Source of the DNA: Meridianimarinicoccus roseus
Lineage (GTDB): Bacteria > Pseudomonadota > Alphaproteobacteria > Rhodobacterales > Rhodobacteraceae
Reading direction: 5' to 3'
DNA length: 64,000 nucleotides
Assembly: GCF_003172915.1 (NCBI RefSeq)
Contig: NZ_QGKU01000033.1
Span: 62,001 to 126,000 of the forward strand
The notes under the pieces: generated by a model
Database searches by the model: none
What the model was told of the DNA's origin: nothing
Seen by the model: only the letters and a program-made list of their open reading frames with translations
Position numbers and translations under genes: made by a program
In this document: positions 50,982 to 58,857 of the stretch, in pieces
How positions within the stretch are numbered: position 1 is the stretch's first letter
Layout of the letters: every line of letters begins with the position of its first letter

Positions 50982-51606
50982 CGGGCTGATCCTCGAGGCA
51001 CTTCGCATCACGCGCCACGGCGCGCCGCTGGTTGCGCTGGACCGCGCCATCGCGCCGGGCGAGGTGTTGACCGTGATGGGCCCGTCCGGCGTCGGCAAGT
51101 CAACGCTGCTGGCAGCGATCACCGGCACGCTTGCGCCCGGTTTCCGCGCCGAGGGCCGGATATGGCTGGACGGGCAGGACATCACCCGCACGCCGCCGCA
51201 TCTGCGCCGGGTGGGCATCCTGTTCCAGGACGATCTGCTGTTCCCGCATCTCAACGTGGCCGAGAACCTGGCCTTCGGCCTGCGGCCCGGCGGGACACGC
51301 CCTGACAGACTGTCCCGAATCGAGGCCGCGCTGGACGAGATCGGGCTGCCCGGCTACGGACCGCGTGACCCAGCGACGTTGTCTGGCGGGCAGAAGGCGC
51401 GCGTGGCGCTGATGCGCATGCTGCTGTCGGAGCCCTGCACGCTGCTGCTGGACGAAGCTTTCGGCGGCCTGGACGCCGCGCTGCGCCAGCAGATGCGCGC
51501 GCTGGTCTTCGACCGCGCGCGCGACCGCCGCCTGCCAGTGCTGATGGTCACCCATGACGCCGAGGATGCCGCCGCAGCCGGGGGCGAAATCGTCAGGCTG
51601 GGCTGA
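50974..51606 (+). CDS. ynjD: ABC transporter ATPase, YnjD-like
   Basis: 210-residue ATPase with Walker A GPSGVGKST (about residues 37-45), Q-loop FQDDLLFPH, signature LSGGQKARVALMRMLL, Walker B LLLDEAFGGLD and the switch His in MVTHD. The start at 50974 lies inside the end of the permease gene. With YnjB and YnjC it forms a complete importer. It converges on the DUF779 gene, 21 bases away. Confidence 0.93.
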   Translation: MADGLILEALRITRHGAPLVALDRAIAPGEVLTVMGPSGVGKSTLLAAITGTLAPGFRAEGRIWLDGQDITRTPPHLRRVGILFQDDLLFPHLNVAENLAFGLRPGGTRPDRLSRIEAALDEIGLPGYGPRDPATLSGGQKARVALMRMLLSEPCTLLLDEAFGGLDAALRQQMRALVFDRARDRRLPVLMVTHDAEDAAAAGGEIVRLG

Positions 51607-51627
51607 GGGCAGTCTGCCGACGCCGGA

Positions 51628-52047
51628 TCAGAGCGCGCAGGAAGCGACTGGTGCCGTCGGCGCTTCGATGCCGAGCGCGTCAAGCTCGTCCGGGGTAAAC
51701 ACGCGGCTTCGCGACAGGAACCGCTTTTCCCGACCGTTATCGAGAGAAAACATACCGCCCCGGCCCGGCACCACGTCCAGGATCAGCTGGGTGTGCTTCC
51801 AGACCTCGTATTGCGGGCCACTGATCCAGACCTTAACGCCGTCGATCTCGCCAAGGCAGACATCGCTCTGGCCGATCTTGAAGTCATCAGCCGGGTAGCA
51901 CATCGGTGAGGAACCGTCGCAGCAACCGCCCGACTGATGAAACAGGATCTCGCCGTAATCTGCCTTGATCTCGGCGATCAGGGCGCGGGCCTCGGGCGAG
52001 GCAGTTACGCGCGCGGGCGCGGTTTTGGTTGTGGCAGCGTCGGTCAT
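51628..52047 (-). CDS. DUF779-family protein
   Basis: 139-residue protein with the family hallmark LFHQSGGCCDGSSPMCYP (residues about 36-53) and EVWKHTQLILDVVPGRGGMFSLD. The Cys-Cys and following Cys look metal- or disulfide-capable. Members often lie beside ExaC-like aldehyde dehydrogenases, but here the nearest such gene is 29 kb away. Its leader (GGGAGGACACG before ATG) resembles that gene's leader. Function is unknown. It is downstream of cyanase on the minus strand, but separated by a 115-base gap. Confidence 0.85.
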   Translation of the reverse strand: MTDAATTKTAPARVTASPEARALIAEIKADYGEILFHQSGGCCDGSSPMCYPADDFKIGQSDVCLGEIDGVKVWISGPQYEVWKHTQLILDVVPGRGGMFSLDNGREKRFLSRSRVFTPDELDALGIEAPTAPVASCAL

Positions 52048-52162
52048 CGTGTCCTCCCAAGATGGTGCGCGGCCGATGCTGACCGCTTCAGGTACGGAAT
52101 ATGACACGAACCGGGGCCGCTGCCACCTCCCTAAGATGCGGGGCGCGCATTTCGCCCCGGTA

Positions 52163-52633
52163 TTACCAGGAGTTGTAGCCGAGATACTTGCCCGACATCT
52201 TCACTTCGACCCGGTCGCCCTTGGGGTTCTCGACCCGTTCGACCGTCATGTCGAAATCGATGGCAGACATGATGCCGTCGCCGAACTTCTCCTGAATCAG
52301 CGCCTTGAGCGTCGGGCCGTAGACACCGACGATTTCGTAGAAGCGGTAGATGCAGGGATCTGTCGGCACGCTTTGAGTCCAGACCTTCGTGGGACTTTCG
52401 GCCAACACCTCGGCCGCGCCGTTCGGCAGGTTCAGAAGGCTGGCCAATGCCTCGGCCTTGTCCATCGGCATCGCGTTCATGCCCATGGCCGCCGAATGGG
52501 TCCAGACCGGCGACATGCCGATGGAGTCAGCGATGCCTTCCCAGGTCATCCCGGCCGACTTCTTGGCGGCGATGATATGCGCGGTCACGTCTTCCTTGGT
52601 CAGCATGTCGGGCATTTGGACAGAATCTTTCAT
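52163..52633 (-). CDS. cynS: Cyanate hydratase (cyanase)
   Basis: 156 residues. An N-terminal helical domain (LTKEDVTAHIIAAKKSAGMTW) leads to the C-terminal catalytic domain PCIYRFYEIVGVYGPTLKALIQEKFGDGIMSAIDF. This supplies the family's Arg, Glu and Ser active-site residues (R in YRFYE, E in the same helix, S in GIMSAIDF). It converts cyanate and bicarbonate to CO2 and carbamate, which yields ammonia. It follows the three transporter genes on the same strand, so imported cyanate is used as nitrogen. Confidence 0.97.
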   Translation of the reverse strand: MKDSVQMPDMLTKEDVTAHIIAAKKSAGMTWEGIADSIGMSPVWTHSAAMGMNAMPMDKAEALASLLNLPNGAAEVLAESPTKVWTQSVPTDPCIYRFYEIVGVYGPTLKALIQEKFGDGIMSAIDFDMTVERVENPKGDRVEVKMSGKYLGYNSW

Positions 52634-52656
52634 GGTTGTCTCCGTTGGTCTTTCGT

Positions 52657-53559
52657 TCAGTGGTTGACGGCCCGCAGAACCGGCGCCTCGTCGGCCGCCT
52701 CCGCGTCGGTGGTCTTGTCGATGCGCACGGTTTCAGGCGTGGCCGGGGCACCATCCGTCTGGCGGCCGGCCAGTTCGCGCGACCGTGTTCCAAGGAACTG
52801 CACAAGGTGGTTGCGGATCGCATAGTAGTTCGGATGCTCGATGATCCCGGTGCGGGTGCGCGGCCGCGGGATCGTGATCTCTACTGACTCCGCGACGCGA
52901 GCATAGGGCCCGTTGGTCATCAGCAGAATGCGGTCCGCCAGCAGGATCGCCTCGTCGATGTCATGGGTGATCATGAACACCGTCTGTTCCGTGCCACCCC
53001 AGATCTTCAGCAGTTCGTCCTGTATCGTGCCCCGCGTCAGCGCATCGAGCGCACCGAAGGGTTCGTCCAGCAGCAGCAGCTTGGGATGGTTGGCGAAGGC
53101 CCGCGCGATCGACACCCGCTGCCGCATCCCGCCCGAAAGCTGGCTGGGCTTGCGGTGAATCACGTCGCCCGACAGGCCGACCATTTCAAGATACTTGCGG
53201 GCATGGTCGGTGACTTGCGCGCGGGTCCAGTCGGGGAATCGTGCCTGCACTGCGAAGGTGACGTTCTTCAGCGTGCTCAGCCAGGGCAGCAGCGAATAGT
53301 TCTGAAACACGACACCGCGGTCGAGGCTGGGCCCCGACACGGCATAGCCGTCCATCTTCACGACGCCGCTGGTCGGTTCGGCAAGCCCGGCGAGGATGTT
53401 CATGATGGTGGACTTGCCGCAACCGGAATGGCCGAGGATCACGACGAATTCGCCCTTCTCGACGCCGAAGCCGGCATTCTCGAACACGGTCAGCGTGCCG
53501 CCTTGCCCGTCCGGGTAGGTCTGGGTCAGATTTTCGACGCTCAGGAATGGTTTGGTCAT
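52657..53559 (-). CDS. cynD: Cyanate/nitrate-type ABC transporter ATPase
   Basis: 300 residues: Walker [10 protein letters not shown] (residues about 43-51), Q-loop [12 protein letters not shown], signature [15 protein letters not shown], Walker [13 protein letters not shown], switch MITHDIDEA. The NrtD/CynD/TauB type is clear. The C-terminal tail after residue 245 is extra and acidic. It sits between the permease and cyanase genes. Confidence 0.9.
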   Translation of the reverse strand: MTKPFLSVENLTQTYPDGQGGTLTVFENAGFGVEKGEFVVILGHSGCGKSTIMNILAGLAEPTSGVVKMDGYAVSGPSLDRGVVFQNYSLLPWLSTLKNVTFAVQARFPDWTRAQVTDHARKYLEMVGLSGDVIHRKPSQLSGGMRQRVSIARAFANHPKLLLLDEPFGALDALTRGTIQDELLKIWGGTEQTVFMITHDIDEAILLADRILLMTNGPYARVAESVEITIPRPRTRTGIIEHPNYYAIRNHLVQFLGTRSRELAGRQTDGAPATPETVRIDKTTDAEAADEAPVLRAVNH

Positions 53560-53568
53560 GGAGTGCTC

Positions 53569-54402
53569 CTATTCCACGTAGGCGACGGCGCGCTGCAGGA
53601 CCCCAAAGGCCGCGTCCAGCGCCATGCCCACCACACCGATCATCAGGATCGAGAAGATCACCGATGTCAGGTCGAGGTTGTTCCACTCGTTCCAGACGTA
53701 ATAGCCGATGCCTGTTCCGCCCACGAGCATCTCGGCCGCGACGATCACCAGCCACGCGATGCCGATTGAAATGCGCATGCCCGTGACGATGGTTGGCGCG
53801 GCAGCCGGTAGGATCACCGTGAAGGCGGTGCGCAGGGGGCCAAGTTCGTGGGTGCGGGCGACGTTTACCCAGTCTTGACGCACCCCGGCCACACCGAAGG
53901 CGGTGTTAATCAGCATCGGCCAGATCGAACAGATGAAGATGACGAAGATCGCCGATGCCTCGCTGTCCTGAATGATGAACAGCGCCAGCGGCATCCACGC
54001 CAGCGGCGAGATTGGGCGCAGCACTTGGATGAACGGGTTGAGGGCCTTGTAGGCGACCGGAGACATGCCGATCAGGAACCCAAGCGGGATCGCGATGAGC
54101 GCGGCCAGCGCATAGCCCGTGAGCACCCGGTAGATCGAATACCCGATCTGGATGCCGATGCCCTTGTCGTTGGGCCCCGCATCATAAAACGGGTCGGACA
54201 ACTGTTCCCATGCCTTCGCCATGACCTGGCTGGGCGGCGGCACGCCTGCGCGTTCCTGCCCGAGGCCCATGAGGCGCTCGTATTCCGTCAGTTCGGTTGC
54301 GGCCTTCTGGGCGGGAATGGACAATTCCCACACCAGAAGCCCGACCGCGAGCAGCAGAAGTGACAGCACCGCCGCCCGCTGATTCAGCGATAGACCCGCC
54401 AT
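53569..54402 (-). CDS. cynB: Cyanate/nitrate-type ABC transporter permease
   Basis: 277 residues, about six helices, with the EAA loop GVRQDWVNVARTHELGPLRTAFTVILPAAAPTIVTGMRISIGIAWLVIVAAEM-type sequence of the NrtB/CynB/SsuC group. A long cytoplasmic/periplasmic linker (residues about 30-75) precedes the main core. The stop is 9 bases from the ATPase start. Confidence 0.92.
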   Translation of the reverse strand: MAGLSLNQRAAVLSLLLLAVGLLVWELSIPAQKAATELTEYERLMGLGQERAGVPPPSQVMAKAWEQLSDPFYDAGPNDKGIGIQIGYSIYRVLTGYALAALIAIPLGFLIGMSPVAYKALNPFIQVLRPISPLAWMPLALFIIQDSEASAIFVIFICSIWPMLINTAFGVAGVRQDWVNVARTHELGPLRTAFTVILPAAAPTIVTGMRISIGIAWLVIVAAEMLVGGTGIGYYVWNEWNNLDLTSVIFSILMIGVVGMALDAAFGVLQRAVAYVE

Positions 54403-54405
54403 GCG

Positions 54406-55779
54406 TTACCCCTTGCCGATCGCGAAGCTGGAAACATAGGCCTCCGGTTCCGCCGGATCGAAGGTCTTGCCCATGATCGTGTGCGTCTTGTAGGTGACAT
54501 CGGGCGCGTCGTAGCCCAGTTCCTCCATCACCTTCTTGGCGTCGGCGGCCAGATAAACCTGCTCGGCCACGGCGCGGTAATCCACGTGCTCTTCGATGTA
54601 GCCCCAGCGCTTCATCTGGGTCAGGATCCATACACCCATCGAATGCCACGGGAACGGGTCGAAATCGATGCGGTCCGGCACTTGCTTTACCTCGCCCAGA
54701 CCGTCGGCATAGGTGCCGGTCAGTACCTGTTCGATCACCGGGACCGGCTGGTTCAGGTAGTTCGTGGGCGCGATTGCAGCCGAGATTTCCTTGCGGTTTT
54801 CCGGATTCGACGCGTATTGCGTCGCGTCGATGATCGACTTCAGCAGTGCGCCATAGGTGTTGGGCAACTCCTGCGCGAAGGACAGCGGCGCCGCGAAGGC
54901 GCAGCACGGATGGCCTTCCCAGATTTCCTTGGTCAGGATGTGGATGAAGCCGATGCCCTCCCAGACCGCGCGCTGGTTGAACGGGTCCGGCGACAGGTAA
55001 CCGTCGAGATTTCCGGCGCGCAGATTGGCGACCATCTCGGGCGGCGGGACGACACGGATCTGGATGTCCACATCCGGGTCCAGCCCGAATTCCGCCACAT
55101 AGTAGCGCAGCAGGAAGTTGTGCATGGAGTATTCGAACGGAACGCCGAAGGTGAAGCCCTTCCACTGTGTCGGGTCGCGCTTGTCGAGATGCTCGTTGCT
55201 CAGGACGATGGCCTGCCCGTTGATATTCTCGACCGCTGGCATGATGTAAGGCTGCGCAACCGACCCCGCGCCCAGCGTCATCGCCAGCGGCATTGGCGTC
55301 AGCATGTGGGAGGCGTCGTATTCACCCGACAGCGACTTGTCGCGCGCCACGGCCCAGCCGGCGGTCTTGATGACCTGCGCGTTCAGACCGTAGCGTTCGT
55401 AGAAGCCCATCGGCTGCGCCATGATGATCGGAGTGGCGCAGGTTATCGGCACGAAACCGATGTTCAGGTCGGTCTTCTCGGGCGGACCCAGATCATCGAG
55501 GATAGCGGCCTTGGCCTTGTCGAGCGGGAAAACCGACGCCAGCGCAGCGGCCACTGTGCTGCCCCCCAGCATCCCCATGAACGAACGGCGCCCGATATCG
55601 CTTTGGCCGAAGACCGACCGCACGATCGCACTTTCGACGGCCCGGTCCAGCATGTCCTCGCGGCTCATGCGGGCCGGATCGGTGCCCGCGGGTGCAGTGC
55701 AGGCATGGCAGCCGCAGTCGGCGCCGTGGCGCAGGTCGGTCTTTTCGGAAAACGGGTTTCCAAGGCTTTTGATGGTCAT
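54406..55779 (-). CDS. cynA: Cyanate/nitrate-type ABC transporter substrate-binding protein (Tat-exported)
   Basis: 457 residues. A twin-arginine signal (IGRRSFMGMLGGS, Arg64-Arg65) is preceded by an unusual 60-residue lead with CGCHAC at residues 22-27. The mature part has the NrtA/CmpA fold: FVPITCATPIIMAQPMGFYERYGL, VPPPEMVANLRAGNLDGYLSPDPFNQ, and WEGHPCCAF. It is divergent from an NtrC-like regulator. Coupling to cyanase makes cyanate the best ligand guess; nitrate or bicarbonate cannot be excluded. Confidence 0.88.
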   Translation of the reverse strand: MTIKSLGNPFSEKTDLRHGADCGCHACTAPAGTDPARMSREDMLDRAVESAIVRSVFGQSDIGRRSFMGMLGGSTVAAALASVFPLDKAKAAILDDLGPPEKTDLNIGFVPITCATPIIMAQPMGFYERYGLNAQVIKTAGWAVARDKSLSGEYDASHMLTPMPLAMTLGAGSVAQPYIMPAVENINGQAIVLSNEHLDKRDPTQWKGFTFGVPFEYSMHNFLLRYYVAEFGLDPDVDIQIRVVPPPEMVANLRAGNLDGYLSPDPFNQRAVWEGIGFIHILTKEIWEGHPCCAFAAPLSFAQELPNTYGALLKSIIDATQYASNPENRKEISAAIAPTNYLNQPVPVIEQVLTGTYADGLGEVKQVPDRIDFDPFPWHSMGVWILTQMKRWGYIEEHVDYRAVAEQVYLAADAKKVMEELGYDAPDVTYKTHTIMGKTFDPAEPEAYVSSFAIGKG

Positions 55780-55926
55780 CGCTTACCCCACTGAAATTGA
55801 TCTCTATCAGTTTCGGCCGGTCAGCACGACGGGAGAAGCGCAAAGCACGAAAAGCCGTGATGCCATCAAGTATATGTTAATAATTTATAAAACACGGAAT
55901 GTCGCAGTCGGCATATTACTATTTTT

Positions 55927-55947
55927 CGTAAGTTACGTTTTTTCGTA
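55927..55947. promoter_or_regulatory. Overlapping dyads in the cynA-regulator intergenic region
   Basis: CGTAAGTTACG (55927-55937) is a palindrome. It overlaps TACG-N6-CGTA (55934-55947). Both lie in an AT-rich 200-base gap (55780-55982) between divergent genes, so they are candidate operators for the adjacent regulator. Confidence 0.4.
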
Positions 55948-55982
55948 TTGCCCAAGGCAGCCCGCCATGCGCTCATAGCGCC

Positions 55983-57842
55983 ATGCGAGACACCCCCGAC
56001 CGGGACGATTCCCTGGACCTGATGTCACTGGCCCCGACGCTGATCCTCGATCCGGCGAGCGATACGGTTCTGGCCACGAACCCGCAGGCTGCGGAACTTC
56101 TGGGGCTCGATCCGGCGCAGGGCGCGCGCTTCTCGCGCCACCTGGCGGACGGGCCGGCGCAGATGGTCGTCTTCGCCGACGAAGTCGCCCACCGCGGCAC
56201 GGCATGGACACGGCGGGTCAAGATGCTGGCGGCCGACGGCACCGCGCTTGATGTGGAACTGCGCGGGAAGTTTCTGGAACACACCGAAGGCGCCCGCCTG
56301 CTGCTCACACTTATCGACCTGCACGAGATGAACCTGCGGGCCGAGATCGCCCAGGCCGCCGAAATGCAGCGCGCAGGCCTGTTCGAATGGCACCGCGCGC
56401 AGGCCTTCTTTTCGGAACTGGAACGCCGTAACCAATTGATCCTGAACGCGGCAGGCGAAGGCATCTATGGCGTGAACGCCGATGGCAAGACGACCTTCGT
56501 GAACCGCGCCGCGCAGGAGATGCTAGGCTGGACCGCCGACGACCTTCTGGGCACCGATATCCATTCCAAGATACACCATCACCACCTGAACGGCGAATTC
56601 TATCCGTCTCACGACTGCCCGATCTACCAGTCCTTCCGCTTCGAACAGGTCAATCGGATCGAGGACGAGGTGTTCTGGCGCAAGGACGGTCGCCCGATCC
56701 GCGTCGAATATGTCTCTACCCCGATATACGACCAGCAGGTGCTGGCTGGCGCCGTGGTGATCTTCCGCGACATCACCGAACGCAAGGAAAACGAACGCCT
56801 GCTGCGCGAGGCGCTGGACGAAGTCGCGGCCTTGCGCGACCGGCTGGAACAGGAAAACGCCTATCTCCAGGAGGCGATCATCTCGGAACGGGCGCATCAC
56901 GACATAATCGGCACTTCGCCCGCGACACGGCAAGTGCTTGCCCGGATCGAGATGGTGTCGCGCACCACCGCCAACGTCCTGATCACCGGCGAGCCCGGCA
57001 CCGGCAAGGCTCTGGTCGCGTCGGCCATACACAAGGACAGCGACCGCCGCCGCCGCCCGCTGATCCATGTCAAATGCGGCGCGGTGTCGTCGGATACGCT
57101 GGAAAGCGAATTCTTCGGTCACATGCGCGGCGCCTTTCCCGGCGCGCTGCGCGATGCGCCGGGAAAGCTGGAACTGGCGCATGGCGGCACGCTCCATCTT
57201 GACGACGTGACCGAACTGCCGATGGAAATGCAGGGCCAGTTGCTCAGCGCACTTCAGGCCGGCGAGGTGCGGCGACTTGGCGACACCCGCGCGCGGCAGA
57301 TCGACCTGCGGGTCATCGCTTCGACCAGCCGCGATCTGGACCGCGAGGTCGCGGCTGGGCGCTTCCGCGAAGACCTTTTCTTCTACCTGAACGTGTTCCC
57401 GATCCACTGCACACCGCTGCGCGACCGGCCGGAGGACATTCCGCCGCTGGCGATGCACCTGCTGCGCCTGGCCTGCAAACGGCTGAACCGGCGCACGCCG
57501 GTCATCACGGAAGGTACGATGCAGACACTGACGCGATACCCCTGGCCGGGCAATGTGCGGGAACTGGCCAATGTGATTGAACGCGGGGCCATCGTGTCGA
57601 CCGAAGGCAAGCTGATCGTGGAACTTCAAGGCCGTCCATCGCCGGAACCGCGCCCCGCCGCAGCCGTAATGACCGAGGCCGAGATCGAGCAACTCAAAGT
57701 CCTGAACCTGATCGCCTGCCTACGAGAGACGGGCGGGCGGGTGGCGGGCCCGAACGGCGCGGCGGCCCTGCTCGGCATCCGGCCGACCACGCTTTATTCC
57801 CGGATCAAGACCTACGGGCTGACGGAGGGCGACTGGCGCTGA
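55983..57842 (+). CDS. NtrC-like PAS-AAA+-Fis regulator with degenerate sigma-54 motifs
   Basis: 619 residues: a short N-terminal PAS-like part (about 10-130), a PAS domain (150-270, with YPSHDCPIY), a coiled coil, an AAA+ domain (310-540) and a Fis-type helix-turn-helix (LLGIRPTTLYSRIKTYGL). Key AAA+ positions are altered. GAFTGA, which contacts sigma-54, is GAFPGA (residues 383-388). The Walker B DE pair is Asp407-Asp408. The second arginine of FREDLxxRLN is Tyr468. Walker A is GEPGTGK (336-342). It probably regulates the divergent cyanate genes, but not by a normal sigma-54 mechanism. Confidence 0.88.
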   Translation: MRDTPDRDDSLDLMSLAPTLILDPASDTVLATNPQAAELLGLDPAQGARFSRHLADGPAQMVVFADEVAHRGTAWTRRVKMLAADGTALDVELRGKFLEHTEGARLLLTLIDLHEMNLRAEIAQAAEMQRAGLFEWHRAQAFFSELERRNQLILNAAGEGIYGVNADGKTTFVNRAAQEMLGWTADDLLGTDIHSKIHHHHLNGEFYPSHDCPIYQSFRFEQVNRIEDEVFWRKDGRPIRVEYVSTPIYDQQVLAGAVVIFRDITERKENERLLREALDEVAALRDRLEQENAYLQEAIISERAHHDIIGTSPATRQVLARIEMVSRTTANVLITGEPGTGKALVASAIHKDSDRRRRPLIHVKCGAVSSDTLESEFFGHMRGAFPGALRDAPGKLELAHGGTLHLDDVTELPMEMQGQLLSALQAGEVRRLGDTRARQIDLRVIASTSRDLDREVAAGRFREDLFFYLNVFPIHCTPLRDRPEDIPPLAMHLLRLACKRLNRRTPVITEGTMQTLTRYPWPGNVRELANVIERGAIVSTEGKLIVELQGRPSPEPRPAAAVMTEAEIEQLKVLNLIACLRETGGRVAGPNGAAALLGIRPTTLYSRIKTYGLTEGDWR

Positions 57843-57886
57843 CCCCCCGCCCCGCGTGCCTTCGATCCGGGCGCCGTGCCCTGCGG

Positions 57887-58579
57887 TTACTGCGCAGCGG
57901 ACAGGCCGACCGTGAGTATCTCGGCGGCCTTCTTGTGAGCGGTCGGGTCCGCCTCCAGCACGCGGGCAGCGCGCAGGGCGATGCTGTCGGCGACGGGCGC
58001 GCCCGACAGGGTTTCGATAGTGCTTGCGATGTCCATCAGGCGGTCCACCATCGCGGCCTCATCATCGCCGTCGGCGTCCAGCAGCGCATCGCGCATCGCT
58101 TTCAGTTCGTCCGACACCTCGCCGATCGCAAGATCGTCAGGCCGGGTTTCAATGTAGGTGCGGATGGCCCACGCGGCTTCCTGGTTCAGCACTTCCTCGA
58201 AGGCGGGCATCTTCGTGATACCACCCTGCGTATAGCCGAGGCGGAAGCGTTCCACGAACCATTCGTCATCGTATTCGGACGCCTCGAGATAGCGCAGATC
58301 GGGCGCGAGCCCGCCCGAGATCACCTCGAGCCCGTGGCACCGCGCGCAGTTCTGCGTATAGCCCGATGCGCCGATCTGGATGGCGCGCAGCCAGGTTTCC
58401 TCGCCCGCGGCATCGGCGCGATAGGGGTTTTCCGTCAGCCAGTCTTCGCCGACCTCGGGCAGACCGGCGGTGTCAACCGGCTGCGGCGCAACATCACCGT
58501 GTGCAAGGGCGGAGCCCGCGGCCAGGACAAGGGCAAGGGCGGTCATGGAGAGGGCGGGCAGGCGCGGCTGGTGGGTCAT
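57887..58579 (-). CDS. pedF: Cytochrome c-550 PedF-like electron acceptor
   Basis: 230 residues. The signal peptide ends near ALAHGDV and the heme site CARCH lies around residue 83. YLEASEYDDEWFVERFRLGYTQGGITKMPAFEEVLNQ holds the likely axial Met. The long C-terminal helical extension after the heme domain is a PedF trait. PedF takes electrons from PQQ alcohol dehydrogenases. The start at 58579 has a GGAGGAGACC leader. It sits beside the sensor kinase genes and 27 kb from the dehydrogenase. The next 278 bases upstream hold no gene. Confidence 0.85.
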   Translation of the reverse strand: MTHQPRLPALSMTALALVLAAGSALAHGDVAPQPVDTAGLPEVGEDWLTENPYRADAAGEETWLRAIQIGASGYTQNCARCHGLEVISGGLAPDLRYLEASEYDDEWFVERFRLGYTQGGITKMPAFEEVLNQEAAWAIRTYIETRPDDLAIGEVSDELKAMRDALLDADGDDEAAMVDRLMDIASTIETLSGAPVADSIALRAARVLEADPTAHKKAAEILTVGLSAAQ

Positions 58580-58857
58580 TGCGGTCTCCTCCGGAGTTGA
58601 TTTTCCGCAGCATCGCCGGTTCCGTCCGGTCCCGCCATAGGACCATCGTGGGGTGCTGCATCGCAGCGCGCCGCGCTGCGGCACCGCAGGCACCGCAGCG
58701 TCCCAAGCGCCATCAAGCCCATGCTATACCTACGCAATATCGAAGTGGCTTGCAGACTCGCCCCGCGCGCGGCGCCCCTCCCCGAGCGCCCGGGCGCACG
58801 CGTAACCGGCCCGCCAAGAGCAGGGCAGACCTTGGTCGCAGATCCGGCACGCGGGGA

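Noticed and set aside
55800-55880. Sigma-54 promoter for cynA on the minus strand (TGGCAT)
   Set aside because: The -12 GC is absent at the correct spacing, so no sigma-54 promoter can be supported.
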